From Ascaris suum (taxonomy: Eukaryota > Nematoda > Chromadorea > Rhabditida > Ascarididae): a stretch of DNA of 64,000 bases. Below the pieces are notes generated by a model, which did not search any database, had not been told where the DNA came from, and worked only from the letters and a program-made list of their open reading frames with translations. Below, one piece after another: positions 49,621 to 62,400 of this stretch. Position numbers and translations under genes: made by a program. The DNA is taken from positions 1,567,214-1,631,213 of the forward strand of contig CM024170.1 of NCBI GenBank assembly GCA_013433145.1, written 5' to 3'. Position 1 is the stretch's first letter. Each line of letters opens with the position of its first letter.

Positions 49621-51962
49621 CTGACACTTTAGTTTCATCCTTTGTACTATTTTTTCCAATTGTATGGCCATAGAAGTTTTCGTTCGCTAACTTTTATGCG
49701 CATTTACGATTTCGTTTATATCAAACAAATGGTGATGACCTCAGATCTATGAATATACTTTTGTTTGTGGTGTATCTATTGTGTGATGGTTTCTGCTTCG
49801 AGACCGTTGAAATTTGCATAAAGAAATTTTGTTGATATATTATGCAGCGAAAGTTGACCTCCAACATATCTTCACAATGATCTATTAATTTTTAATGAAT
49901 GCCTAAATATTTATAGAGATCAAAAAATTATGCGTATCGATTTTTTCGAAATTTTTTAATCAAAACGAATATTTCATAAAAAATTTCAATAATTTTACAA
50001 ATTAGTTAAATATAATTTGTTTATTTATTATTTATTAATAACTTATAAAGTTGATTATTCAAATGAGATGGATCGAAAAGCAAATATTGTGCTATTTAGT
50101 GATGGCACATCTCTCTCATTTGTTTTTGACTATGGGAATCGAATCAGAAATGTGGTAGTTGCGATATGTTGTCGGAAGGAAAGCGATTTTTTGAGTTGAG
50201 ATTTCATTTAGGGAGAGCTCCACTAAGGTGCACATTATGCATATTGATTTCTAAATTATAATTCTTTAATTGATTACTCTAAAATAAAGAGCATCCATAA
50301 ATCGATGACTAACACTGATCTTATTTAGAATCAGTGATGTAATCAATTCGGAAACTGATATCCGTTAAGAATTTTCTTTTTGTGTATTAAATTAAAATTC
50401 ACGATCGTAAAGTGGAATTTAGTATTAAGTGATGAGTGCAAACCGGGCAGATTCATTTGGAATATTATTTGATTTTTTATGGAATTTCCATTCTTGATTT
50501 ATTTATTCATCACTGCGTACAATCCAATATTTACATGTAAATAGATGTGGAAGTGAATCTTTTATTATGGATAATGTGAAAAATGATTCACATATTAGAA
50601 AGGATATGCGAGATTTGTTTTCCTCGTTCGACAAATTTCATTTCTCGATTCGCGAAATTTGGCATCTGTCAAATATCGGGAGTGCGGAAGAAAATCATTC
50701 GAGGTCGTTCTGAAGAACCTCGGAGAAGCTTGAATTCTTGGAACGGCCAAAACTTTTCAAAGAATCTCGAGAGTTTTTATCAGGTTTCTCAAAATTCAGG
50801 AACCTTAATTGCCAATATGGTAATAGCTGGCGACCTGCTTGCACACCAAAATCGTTCATACAATTCCTATATGAGATCGTCGGTGTTTGTCGTTGATCTT
50901 CATTACTCTTCGGATCTCGTTGTAATGAGTTCGTTAAGATTGTTTCATTTCTACAAACTTTAACAGTATCAGTTGGCGCTACAAATTGGCGATATCAGTT
51001 GGCACTACAAGTCGACGATGGTGTCAATTTCAGCCGATCAATGCAGTTTTATTGAGGTGATTTGAATTTTTAGCTCGAATGAAGTAATCGCTGTCGACTC
51101 GTTATATGTGAGTCAAAAACACCAGGGAACGAACCATTGAAACCATTTTGGTTATAATCAAGGACTAGCCGAAATAATTCACTAACTTCTCTAGCATTGT
51201 TGACCATTATGCGTCATATTCCAGCTTACATATTTGCAATATTTATTTCCTAAGAGAGAGGATATTTTTAATGATATGAATTTAGCGGTTACTTTCATAT
51301 AGGTATGGGAAAAATACAAAGTGTAAAGAGAATGCGACTAGGAAATATCGTCGCATTGCAACTTTTTTGTGCAATTTACTGGGAGCGTGAGAAAAGGTGA
51401 ATTAGTTGAAACGAGTTCCCTTTTTTTTTCACGTTTATGCACAATAGGTGCACATCATAAATCGTATAGCTGTCGAATATATTTGCTTGAGCATTATTAT
51501 CAGCAAGGTGCTGCTTGCATTTCTAGAAAAGTGTTCATTGTGTGGAGGTGCATTTTTTTCAGTGATAGAGATAATAATTTACTTGAGTGGACAATTGAAC
51601 GTCGTTCCCGTTCTTTCATCTAAGCTAGTCTTTTATTTTTGTTTGCGTTTTTGTGTTGTTTTTTGCGATTTTTATTGAATATCACAGTTTCTATGCTTAT
51701 GTTATTTTTTTTTTCTTTTGTATAAAGCTGTTATTTTCTTCTCGATATTTTGTTTTCATTGGGGAATATTGAGCTTCATTCAGAAAATACTTTCAATAAA
51801 ATTTTCTCGTCTCATTTTGCGGAAAACAGAAAGCCGTTTTGAATATCAGCAGCTCATTTTCTCATTCTTCCCCCATTCTCCCTCCCCCTCCCTTCCGACC
51901 CCTCCCCCCCTCCTCCCCCCCTCCTCCTCTCCTTCCATTGCCGTCGAAATAAGAGAAAAGAC
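49621..51962. other. Region without a called gene
   Basis: AT-rich. A long C/T-rich tract at 51867-51940 lies just downstream (in minus-strand terms) of the last exon called for the minus-strand gene. No further exon of that gene was identified. Confidence 0.45.
51867..51940. repeat. C/T-rich low-complexity tract
   Basis: Runs of 4 to 7 C separated by T over about 70 bases. The minus strand is G-rich and has G-quadruplex potential. Confidence 0.9.
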
Positions 51963-52093
51963 GAAGATGAAAGAGTTGTGCTTCTTCATTGAGGAAATAA
52001 ATGCATCGTGAGTCAAAATATCCGTTTTTCTGGTAGCTCGGGTTATGCACCATCTCATTCACCAAATAGAAACACTGAGGAACTTGACTTGTT
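51963..52093 (-). CDS. Minus-strand unknown gene, exon e
   Basis: Acceptor atatgcttag. Reads TSQVPQCFYLVNEMVHNPSY, then FDSRCIYFLNEEAQLFHL. The end is uncertain: GT at 51962-51961, or a GC donor just after FSYFD at 51942 in the same phase, before a G-rich (minus sense) tract that looks intronic. Confidence 0.55.
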
Positions 52094-54459
52094 CTAAGCA
52101 TATGAGGTGACGCTTTATGTTTTTACTGTAACTGCGTATGACTGTGTGAACCACAATTATGCTAATGAAACTGAACGTTCTGGATGCTTCCAACTTAATA
52201 TAAACCTTTCAGCATGTTGTAGCTTGAAGGCGTTCACGTCAAAATCGTATCCATTGAAATAGAAACCTCGAGGGATCTGGTTTTTGTTATTCTTGAAATA
52301 GGGTCCGTACTCGAAAAAGCCTTCTGCTGAAGGAAGGTTGTATGTTAGCAGCTCTCTTTTTCTTATTTCGCTTGCTAATTGTGTTTATAGTTTAATGTTG
52401 TGCTGAAGCATTGAACTGAAGAATTAATGCAGCTTCTTGACTCAGTTGCATGTGTTTCTTGACTATAAAATCCCCTATTTTGAGTTGTGGGAGGGGGGGG
52501 GGGGGGGAGGAAGAGGGTTGGAGGGAGCTTCTCAGTAATAAGATTGATAATTTGCTCTCTCCTCGGGGAAGAAAGCAAATCGACATTTTCAAAAGGTACA
52601 CTATTTTGTAATTGCATAAATTTGTATTATATTTTGCAAGGATACTCTACTGCATTGATTAGTGTTAATGATGTGTTGAATGCGAATTGGGAAGCTTTCT
52701 CACATTTATTCGATGTGACAAATGTTTTCGTTGTTAGAAAAATAAATTTCCGCTCATAAAGATTTTTTTTAAAGAATATTTGTTTTTTATTTTATTGCTC
52801 TTTTTTTTTAAATATTTATTCGGTAAATATTTTTAAAGAGTGCAATCAGAAATTATTCACATTTATTGTAAATAAAGGGAAAATGCCTAAATGGTGCATA
52901 TATTTTACGTGTTTGATACGATGAAATGCAAATGACGAAAGAGTTCAACATTGCTAGCCATCGAAAATAAATCGACGATGCTCGAAAAGGTAGCTCAATT
53001 TCGGGAGGGGATGGGGGGGGGGGTAAGAAAGCAGTATAGTTTGAGTAGGAGGGAGGGGTTTTTTGAATAAGAATATTCGATCTAAGTTTGCTTATTTGAT
53101 GATGTGAATTACTGCATTATCGTTTCTGAAGCAACAACTTTTATAGACAGCATCATTTATTAATATTCCTTTATTAGCAATTAGCGCAGATTAGACAACG
53201 CTTTACTTTGCATTGGTCAGTCATGCTTTAAGGCAACATTCCGGCCTTGAATATAAAATTGTGAACTTTGAGTTACGATTGGCAAACTGTAGTACTGTTC
53301 ATTTGAACGTAGCGAATATACAGTTTTACCTAGAAATGATGGGAAGATGGGACAGAGGAAGAGGGGAAGGAAAAAGAGGGGAAAAAAAGATCTTCAAATG
53401 TTCTCAAGAGTTTTGATTATTTTTGCTAGGAGACGTATCGTGGCGCTCGTCATTGAGTTCAACTATTCAAACTCATTGAATTGCTTCAAAATAATTGCTG
53501 TTCTAGTTCGAATTTTACATATTCTGGTCCGCCTGCGTTTTATTAATCCAGCCATCTTATTCGGTTGTTCCAATTCTTTTAACGATAGCATTCAATATTG
53601 TAGTAGTGTATTTGTTTTGGAATTCGTTTTTTTTTTTTTTTTCTGCATATTTAATCGACACTATTTTTTTATCGACTATCGGAAGTCTGTCACTTTTTCT
53701 GCTTCTTTGACGGCAACGAAATTTTTCTGCCTAAATTTCTTGTTTAATAATATTTTTTCATATTATATTGCCATGTTCAATAATATTTTCCTTGTTTTAT
53801 TACCTCTTCGGTAGGTTTATATATCGGCGCAACAATGGTTGTTTTTTATTTTTATTTCAGTCACTTAATAAATTTTTCTTGATCTCTAACTTCACTCATT
53901 GCCGTTTAATAATGGTTTAAATCCGATTTTTAAATTGCCACCTCATATTTTATTAAAAACGTCGAAATGAATCTAGATCAGCTGGTTGCGTTTGAATTTT
54001 TGCAAATGAGGTTTGAGTTCTATCTCATTCATATAGCTTCTTTTGTTTGATGGATTACCTTTATTACTGGTCCACCAGCTGCTGGTGTGGCTTTCGTGAT
54101 ATTTCGGAGGAGTTTTCGGCCGAGCTATGACACCTGATGAAGGTAGTAGATCGCAGTTAGAGGTCGAACTTGAAGCGATTAAGGTGTCCGATCGTTTTGT
54201 AGTGTTCGACTTTTGAAGATTTATGATGAGCAATAAAAATTGGTTTTTATATTTGATGTTTGCAAATTTTCGCTCTTTTTGTATTCGGCAAACGCGATCT
54301 ATTCTCTTAGGAATGATTTACCTGTTTTCAACTTATCGCCTCAGCAATCTGACCTTCGACCCTTCGTTTTACCTTCAGTTTCCACTTACCTTGATATCTT
54401 CACTTTCCCTCGTTTAATGATGAGGCGACTGGCTGCATACGCTGAATGATGGTTGTTGT
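51963..54459 (-). CDS. Unrecognised protein-coding gene, five phase-compatible exons (partial at both ends)
   Basis: Read on the minus strand: exon a 54459-54390, b 54168-54059, c 53329-53267, d 52326-52206, e 52093-51963. All four junctions keep one frame (phases 2, 1, 1, 2), and most donors and acceptors are canonical (for example AG|gtaagt after a and ttccttcag before d). The protein goes from a basic segment (SRLIIKRGKVKIS) through a Ser-rich stretch (PSSGVIARPKTPPKYHESHT) to an aromatic-rich region (EGFFEYGPYF, PRGFYFNGYDFDVNAFKLQH, CFYLVNEMVHNPSYQKNGYF, CIYFLNEEAQLFHLRLFSYF). About 165 residues are visible. No signal peptide, membrane span or known domain is evident, and I do not recognise the family. 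Neither start nor stop was located. Exons d and e are the most protein-like; a-c depend more on phase matching. Confidence 0.55.
52206..52326 (-). CDS. Minus-strand unknown gene, exon d
   Basis: Preceded by ccttccttcag with a tandem cagcag acceptor, so one residue may be optional. Reads EGFFEYGPYFKNNKNQ, then PRGFYFNGYDFDVNAFKLQH. Donor AAAG|gtttat, phase 2. Confidence 0.6.
52488..52527. repeat. G-run and purine tract
   Basis: Gtgggagg followed by more than ten G, then ggaagagggttggaggg. Potential G-quadruplex on the plus strand. Confidence 0.9.
53267..53329 (-). CDS. Minus-strand unknown gene, exon c
   Basis: Acceptor catttctag. Reads GKTVYSLRSNEQYYSLPIVT in the phase required by exon b. 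The donor is uncertain: gttcac (53266) or gtttgc further upstream both give the right phase. Confidence 0.35.
54059..54168 (-). CDS. Minus-strand unknown gene, exon b
   Basis: Acceptor aatcgcttcaag, donor AAAG|gtaatc. Reads STSNCDLLPSSGVIARPKTP, then PKYHESHTSSWWTSNK. The upstream frame is also open to 54233, so the acceptor was chosen by phase with exon a. Confidence 0.5.
54390..54459 (-). CDS. Minus-strand unknown gene, exon a
   Basis: Acceptor ttgcccgacag, donor AG|gtaagtgg. The single open frame reads NNHHSAYAASRLIIKRGKVK and ends in phase 2. Confidence 0.45.
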
Positions 54460-56423
54460 CTGTCGGGCAATGCATTATGCCTTTTTTTTTTCCGTGTTGT
54501 GGTGTATGTCTGTGTGTGTCGGATAGTTTCGTCTTATGGATGAAGTTTGCAATCCCTCTATCCTGTGTTATAATTTTTGAATCTATTTTATACTGCAAAA
54601 TCGATATGGTCTAATAAAAAAAACAAATTTTCGTTGAGAACACTTTTAAGCGTTCGCTCACAAAGGAAAACACTTATGTGATTGCTTTTTTTTGTTTCTG
54701 ATGAAAGTATTTACGAGTGGTGAACTTTATGGGTTAATTCGCACAATGCTTGCAGCTTATTATGATAGCCTGCTTAGTGGTGCTTTTAGGCTGTCCTTTC
54801 GTGTTGTCTGGTTATAGTAATTATAAATCATGAATAATCGTTCGATGAGGTCGAATGATTGCAATCCCTTTTTGGGGATATCAGGCAATGCGTTTATTAA
54901 CTGAAGTGAAATCTCATTTATTTCTTTAGTGATAAGGAATGTAAACTTAATAGAGATGATTCGCAGTTGGAAAATTTTGAGGATTTATATTTTTTGGGAT
55001 ACGAGAAAAAAAAAAAACGGAAATAACGAAGTTTTATGGTTTGATTTATGGTCGGCGTTGTTTCGTTTCATAGATATTTGCTCTTTGAAGGAGGTTAGCA
55101 TTATTGAATTATTATGGCTTATGCGATGAAACGTTTTTACCGAATTTTTTGAGAAATTGCTGCACCTCGAAGTTTTTTTTTTCGTTGACTTTAATATTGC
55201 GCTACCAAAGAGACATCTATCTCTAGAAGTTCTCTATCTTAGTGTGTATCTGTATGTTCTGTTATAGAGAATCGTTTAGTATTACCTGCATTTTTTTGCA
55301 CATAGACCACTTTTACCTTGATTTGCAGTGTTCATTCTGCAAAGATTGAAGTTCGATTCTATGCATATCTTTTGCTTTGTGGTATACTATTTTGACACTC
55401 TTTGATTAGTTCTATATATATTTTTCATCTCCGTTGTATCCGTACTTTGTTCTTAAACTTCTTTGCTGAAAATTAGACAGCACAAATTATTCATTGATGG
55501 GATTTCGTTGTGTTTTTTTTCTTATCATTTCTAATCTCGGTTGGTTTGCAATGGTTGGAGATTTGCTGATGCATAGATTAACGTTTACTATTATCACTGA
55601 TAAAGAAAAACTACAAAAAGCTCATATTGTGGCAAGCTCGTTTTCGTAGTCTCAATTATTCAAAAAGGTTCGCTTGGAAATGTTTGATCGCTTTGTTTTT
55701 CTAAGCGAGGTTTTTACTTCGCAGCTGCTTTCATTTTCTAGTTGAGCATTATATTTTTTTAGTAGAGTCTACTGAAAATAATTTTTTATTTTTATGAAAG
55801 CAAGGGTTTTTTGAAAGTCATATATCGACAATATTCTTTATATTAATGAGTGTGATTTCACTTGAAAAAGAAGGATGGAAGTTGGGTCGAGAAATTTTAT
55901 GGATTATAGTGCTCTAATTTGTTGACGATCAAGAAGTTGTTGAAATCTTTGTCGATATTTTTCAATGCATTCGTTAGATTTATTTATTTACCTTTATTTA
56001 CCTGTTTAAAATTTAATCTAGATAAAGGTAGCATAAATGGTGCTCATTATTCGTAAATAATTCGATGATTTGTTCATTGAATTTTGAAATTTTAAATAAC
56101 GTCAGCATCCACAAATCACCAAATGCTTATGTTGCTATTAAAAACGTTCAGTGGAAATGTTGGATCAGTGGATTTTCATTTGATGACTGTTATTTCTTTT
56201 TCACGAAGAGAAGATCTCCCAATATTGACGATCTCTCAGTTCAATGATGTCGGTTGTTCAAAATATTTTAAACACCTGGAAGACAATATTTCTGGATATC
56301 TCGCGTGATGTAGTCCACAGATGAAGTGGATAATAGGGATTGCTGGGATTTACACTTGAAAATGCTCGAATAGTGGTAGCATTTGAACTTCCGGTTGCTG
56401 GGTTACACAATTTAAGTACATAA
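54460..56423. other. Region without a called gene
   Basis: AT-rich. Contains a diverged copy of the interspersed repeat at 55613-55640. If the minus-strand gene continues upstream, its earlier exons should lie here or beyond, but none was identified. Confidence 0.45.
55613..55640 (+). repeat. Interspersed short repeat, diverged copy
   Basis: Acaaaaagctcatattgtgg then caagctcg aligns to the core with about five changes. Confidence 0.4.
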
Positions 56424-56482
56424 AATATATTTATATATATATATATATATTTATATATTATATATTATATATATATATTATA

Positions 56483-56544
<62 letters not shown>

Positions 56545-56545
56545 G
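56424..56545. repeat. Interrupted (TA)n microsatellite
   Basis: TA run broken by TTA units, about 120 bases. Confidence 0.97.
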
Positions 56546-59279
56546 CGCAGTGTATATTATTTACACAAAGTAAAAAGATGTGGGCATTTTTAATTCACTG
56601 AGAGTACACGTTGATCGTTGCGTAGATCGACAAAACAGGTACGATTGCTCACTTAGCGTAATTGAAATTCGAAAGTAATTAGGAAGTAATAACTAACTTG
56701 TTTCATATCCACGACAATTTACCATTGATCGTGTTGTAGATTGCGGCAGATTCGATCCGATTAATTTTTTTTTTATTATTGCAAAAATGTTATTTGTATT
56801 GTTTTTATTGTGTCTACGAGGTTGTGAAGCGTATTTACAATGAAATTTTTTTAAAAATATCTGTAAAGAATTTCAATAAATTTTCGAAAGAGATTGGTAA
56901 AGCGTTTGCTTTTTGAATGTGTGTTTTAATATATATTATTTCTAAGAGAATCGTTGATATCTGTGATAATTTTTTGAATTTATTTCAAATGAACACCTAT
57001 ACAGGTGATTTACTATTTTTATCACTTACAGCTATTTTCTTAATTTTATCATTCCGTGGGAATGTTTTTTTATTGCATATATTGCATGTAACATTTTTTC
57101 ATTTATTTTTTCATTAAATGCATTCCGAGGGAATTATCATTTAATGATTATGCAGCCTATTCGTAGTTCCATTCGTTTCGATGGCTATACAAGGATGTAT
57201 AAGTGATGCCATTATATCAGTTGGTTGATATAGTCAGCATGAATGTGATCAGTGGGTCATTTTGTATGGCTCATTGCATGTAGCAGCCAAAAAACGTGAA
57301 GTCGCACGTCGCCAGCAGAGCGCTTTTTGTATCCTACGACAACTCAGCAACAACTGTAAGCGGCTATAACAGATGGTACTTTTTTCTTTCTCCAGGATGC
57401 CCGTTATAGTTGTGGACTGAGGAGTCCAGAAATCCAGTCGAATACCATGAAAGGCGTCATTTGTGGACTTACTTTCGAATATATACTTATGGTTTATTAT
57501 CAAAGGAATTCCCCATTGGATTTTCATGGATGATATTTTTTTAAAATTTCTTAAGTACGGTTTTCTATAAGTTTTTATCGGAATGCATCTAATTAGCGCT
57601 TTTTTAAAAATTTTAGTCTAAATTTCAATTGTATAACAATTCACACACGCGATATTCCGTAATCTGTGGTGATGTGGTGAAAATCTTCACACAAATTTTC
57701 GCCGATAAAGTCAACATTCTATTTGGAAAGAAATTAGTGTGAAAATGTAATAGAAATGCAAATGGAAGTGGGCATCGAAATCAGCTTGTAGCAGACCGTT
57801 TACGCGAGATTGCTTCTGGCGATCTTCCTTTGGAAAGTTGACATCTGTGCCATTTCGCGTAACTTTCTAATGCACTTTTGTGATATAGGTGCACTCATCT
57901 ATAAAGAGGATAAAGAGGAACGTGGAAGCAATGCAGGAAATACTCTTCAGTTAGTCATAACTATTGTTAGTTGGTGTTACCTGAAGCGATTTGAATGAGA
58001 ATCTCAGCGGCCGTCAAGAAAACACATTGGTCGAAATTCTCATATCAGAGCTAGCATTTCATTTTAGATAGGCTTATTGTACAAGATAGAAGTAGGACCT
58101 GAGGCAACAAGAAAACAACTCTGTTGCAGCTAAGATTATTAGGTAGCGGTGTTTCTGCAATATAAGACGGATGGATCACAAAATCGATCAGAGTCCAGTT
58201 GACGTGCTTCTTGGCATTAACGCGTGGGGGTGCTCCTTTACCGGTTTGTCTTGTACGAACAATTTTTACGAACTCGATACATCAAGATGAATGATATATA
58301 TTTTAACGACCGAGAACACTGGAAAAAAATCAAGAATTTGTGGTAGAGAGGTTGATTTAAATCCATGAAAGATGACTTCGTCGGCATCATATTTCTGTGA
58401 GGACGGGAACCCATATTCTTCTGCCCGGTCTTTTCCTTTCTGCCACTATGAAAATTCTCAAAAGAGGGACCATAGGAGTTCTGAATCGTTCAGAAGGACT
58501 CATTAATCAGTCTACAGCAATGTGAAATACTTGAATGAAGGAATATCAAGAAAGAGAGAGCCATCTAGAAAGATATTTTGATTGCAACGCATATTTACAT
58601 CTCATAGAGGTGGTCAATTAAGCAATCAGGAAAGCGCTGCGGTATGTGAGATTGTTGCGAAAATTATTCGATGCACTATTTTGATATTTCGATGAAGGTT
58701 TTATCAGTTGAATCATCATATATTTTAAGCATCAAACACAATCTCCAACTTAATTTTAAAGCATTTTCCTCAGGTGAACTTATCGCTTATCACTGTCCCA
58801 TTTGCGTATTGCGATCCCTTCTTGCATTGCCGCATCGAAGTGATTGACATCTGCGGGCTGTGGATGATTCAAATCAGGGGTCGTCCTTTCTGTTGGTTGA
58901 GTTTACCGCGATGGGTGTTTTGTTCTGATATTCTACTACGAAACGATGGACCTGGACTTTGCGATTGTCGTTTTTTTGTTGATGGAGCAGGTACGTACAT
59001 ATGTACAAAGTAATGCTTTGTTCATTTGCGCTTCCAGTTGTGAGGAAATTCGAGTAAATGAGCTATGTGGACTATTGTATAGTGTAATGATAGGTGAGTA
59101 CGTGGTGGCAGTAACGTGGTTTTATGAAGTGAGAAGCGTTTCATGTGGGGAAGTGGATTCTGAATGCCTGGGAATGAAGATGGACAGCCGTCTAATCGCT
59201 TATACAGAAAAACTTGTAGTGTTTGGTGATATAACAGCAGGCACTAGTCAGTACGCTAGGCAAAACCAACAAACCCAAC
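56546..59279. other. Region without a called gene
   Basis: Includes a GC-richer island (58774-58990) between a good acceptor and a good donor. Its three plus frames each look partly coding, with two needing stops or frameshifts to be crossed. No family recognised. Confidence 0.4.
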
Positions 59280-59426
59280 CCGAGCCGTCATTGCTAGTGG
59301 CCAACAAGCAGCTTCGTTGAGACGCGGTCGATCAAACACAGAATCGCGCACCGCCGTGTGCGTACTCGATGCGTGCTCATCATGGAAACTTTGATTGTTT
59401 GTCTGAGAGGGCAGCGTGGTGCGCAT
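59280..59426 (-). CDS. Candidate first exon on the minus strand, unknown
   Basis: From ATG at 59426 the frame reads MRTTLPSQTNNQSFHDEHAS, then DRPRLNEAACWPLAMTAR, to a GT at 59279. GC content is higher than the surroundings and the composition is protein-like. It could be an upstream exon of the minus-strand gene at 52-54 kb, but its phase does not join exon a directly. No family recognised. Confidence 0.25.
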
Positions 59427-62400
59427 ACGTATGCGTGCGACTTGCTCACAATTTTTTTTTTCTTGTATTCCTGATTTTCGGCTAGTTTTAATCGTATTCC
59501 GGACGGTCACTCGTCTTTGGTCACTACGCATCTGACCGGAGTTCCCTTTCGTGCGCTATTGCAGCAATGGTCGTAATTTATGGTCAATCTGTTGTTGTTT
59601 AATGTTCGACATAACGTCGGTGTCTACTATCTTAGTTCATTGAAGTAGATTGAAGATAAGCAGTGACGGCATTCTCCATTCGACGAAATCTACAGCATCT
59701 TGTTTGTAGAGGTTGTTGCTTTCAAATGTGGAACAGCATATTCCGTTATAATTAAACGATCGTCGCTTACTTCCTTGATTACCTGAATGATCGATACTCA
59801 GATTTCCTTTTTAATTGATACGTATTGATTAGTAAAATTTCAGTTTTTTGGCTTCATCTCAACAGGTAAATGGCGTTGTTGTTCGATAGGATTTACTTGT
59901 CCCATCACGAATAGAATTATGTTGTTGTTTTATTTCTTTTTGCGATTTATTAGATTTGTCAACACTTGTTTATAAATATCGCGGTTTTTAAACTTTTCAT
60001 ATGGCGTTAATCTGCCAATTTTCATCTTTATATATTAAGACGATTCCGGGAGGGGGGGGGGGGGAATATTGCATGGAAAGTTTAGTTTTGATTTTTACTG
60101 GCAGCCAATTTACATGGTTGCTATGTTTAACTGAAAAAGTTGTGAGATGCTGACAACGTAGCATTGACTGTATATCTCACAAAATGAGAGACGCAAATTT
60201 CTTATGCAGATGTGCACCTAAAAAACGTGAATTGAATAGAAGATATATTAATTGTCTATAAGCTATTTAATTCATTCTATCTAGGAATAATCGTTGGTTG
60301 TGTCACTTTCCATAGCATAGAAAATTATTCATCAATAGAATAAAATACGCAATGGAATATTAAATCATTCTAAAGTCCTGAGTGATTTAATGTGTGGATT
60401 TTTTTGATGATTACCAACGATATGAAATATCCGCAAAATGTTGGTGACATATTTCGCTTTGAATGTTTTTATGATTTACGCCGTCTTTTGTGATTTTTTT
60501 AAGTAATTTATAACGGATTTCGATTTTTCTGTATTTCATCCCGTGCGAAAAAACGATTAAGAAGGTATTTGTTGAGGTAGAGCATTTGAATGGTATGAAT
60601 AGTATAGGTGATGACTGTAAGTCATGCAGGTTAGGACAAGTGACGCTATGTTTATATAGGTCACGCAAGGTGGACAGGTAACGCAGTACTTATATAGGCT
60701 AGGTAGGCACAGGCTATATTACGATATAGATCGGATAGCTGGATGACTGCACATTGCATCGACGATCTCTAGTACGATGCCGATCAAAAGGAGAATGAAT
60801 GGGCAAACTTTCAGGCAAGACGGGTCGTCAAAGAAAATAGAAAATATGGAAAATGACACTATGGAAAAGTACAAAAGAACTATGTGGAAGGAATTATTGT
60901 TTTTATCAGTTTTCATTACAGATAATCGTTGGACTCAATATCAAAATGGGCAAATGACGAAGGGTTTCCCTTTCTAGAGGTTTAATGTTGGAATGGGAAA
61001 GATGCATAGTATGGATTCCGGAAGTTGGAAAAATTTCTTAATTATTGGCTTTGTTTAGTTGCTTTTTTAATGTTTGGTCGAAAATATGTATTGCTTTATT
61101 AAAGCTCTCTTCGGATATGTTCACTTCGAATTTTCTTCACTATTCTGATGTTGCAGCTTCGAACTTCCGATGCTTTTTGGGATATCCACTTCCGGAATTT
61201 TACTCTAGAAGTTGGAATGACGATAGGAAATATGAACGTGGTGCGATGATAGATATCACATGCTTTCATAAAGTTGATTCGTTGTTATTCGGAATCTGAA
61301 GCCATAGCTGGCTATAGATGGGGGCACGTTTCACTGCGCGAGCAAATGCTTGGGCCTGTTAAGGGAAATAGTTGGATCAGTGATAAAGTTGGCATCTCAC
61401 TTATCTCTCTGGATATTTATTTGATTAGCATAAAAGTTATAAGGTTGAAGTTCCAACAAGTTAAGCCGAGGAGACGGAGGTTTTGACTGAAATGGACTCG
61501 TAAACTTCTGCATTTTTGAGTCAGTTTCTGCTGCGCACAATAATAGTCTTAGGCGTTATGTCCATGAGCGAGGGGGGAAGGGAAGTGGGAGGGTCGGAGA
61601 AGAGAAGACTGTGATAATGTCATCGGGCTGGTAAGGGATGTTTTGACGGTTCCTCGATATAACCTGTTGTTTTATGAATTTAAGTTCCTTTCAGAGCTCT
61701 TTCTAGAGTACTTGCTTCATTTCATATACTTCAATAAAGATTTCTCTTAATTGTATGATATAAGGCCTTACTTATGACGAATGCCTCTTGTACAGCATAT
61801 TTATAGCATTCCATACGACGATGTGTTCGCTTTCTACTTCCTCGAGTTATTTACACACGATTTTTCAATTGCAAATACGAATAGTTTCAGTGTTATACGT
61901 ATATACATATATGTAAAACATGCATATGATAAAACTTCTAGTGAAGTATGTTATCATCGTAAATAACTGAGGGGTTTCTAAGTAATTAATATTCGGCAAA
62001 GGGGATAAATCGAGCGGTAATAATTGGTGAAAAAATTGCAATTGAAATAAGCGAAGTGAAAGCATTCGCAAATTTCTGTAATTTGTAATATTTACTCGAA
62101 TGTGCGGTGCTCACATTATTATTCGAATGTTCTATGTCTGTGATAACCATTGATGATGTTGTAATTCGCAGTTTTTTTTTTCTTCATTTTTGAAATGCGA
62201 TTAATATCGTTGATATGATAATAGGATAAGGACTATTGAATTATCGCCAATCTTTCCATAGAGATTATTCTTATCACCACATTATCTTATCTTCTTATCG
62301 ACGGAATTGTCTCGAAAATGATCTCATAGTAACTTCAAACTGTAGTGACGTTCTTCCAAAATAATGAAGCCTTTTTGATTAATTTAATAGTATAACATAG

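Noticed and set aside
53347..53814. 155-codon plus ORF
   Set aside because: Phe/Ile/Leu-rich translation of a T-rich stretch that includes long T-runs; no domain.
60763..60852. Short plus-strand segment after gatctctag reading YDADQKENEWANFQARRVVK
   Set aside because: Protein-like, but under 30 codons, with a competing hydrophobic minus ORF and no partner exon.
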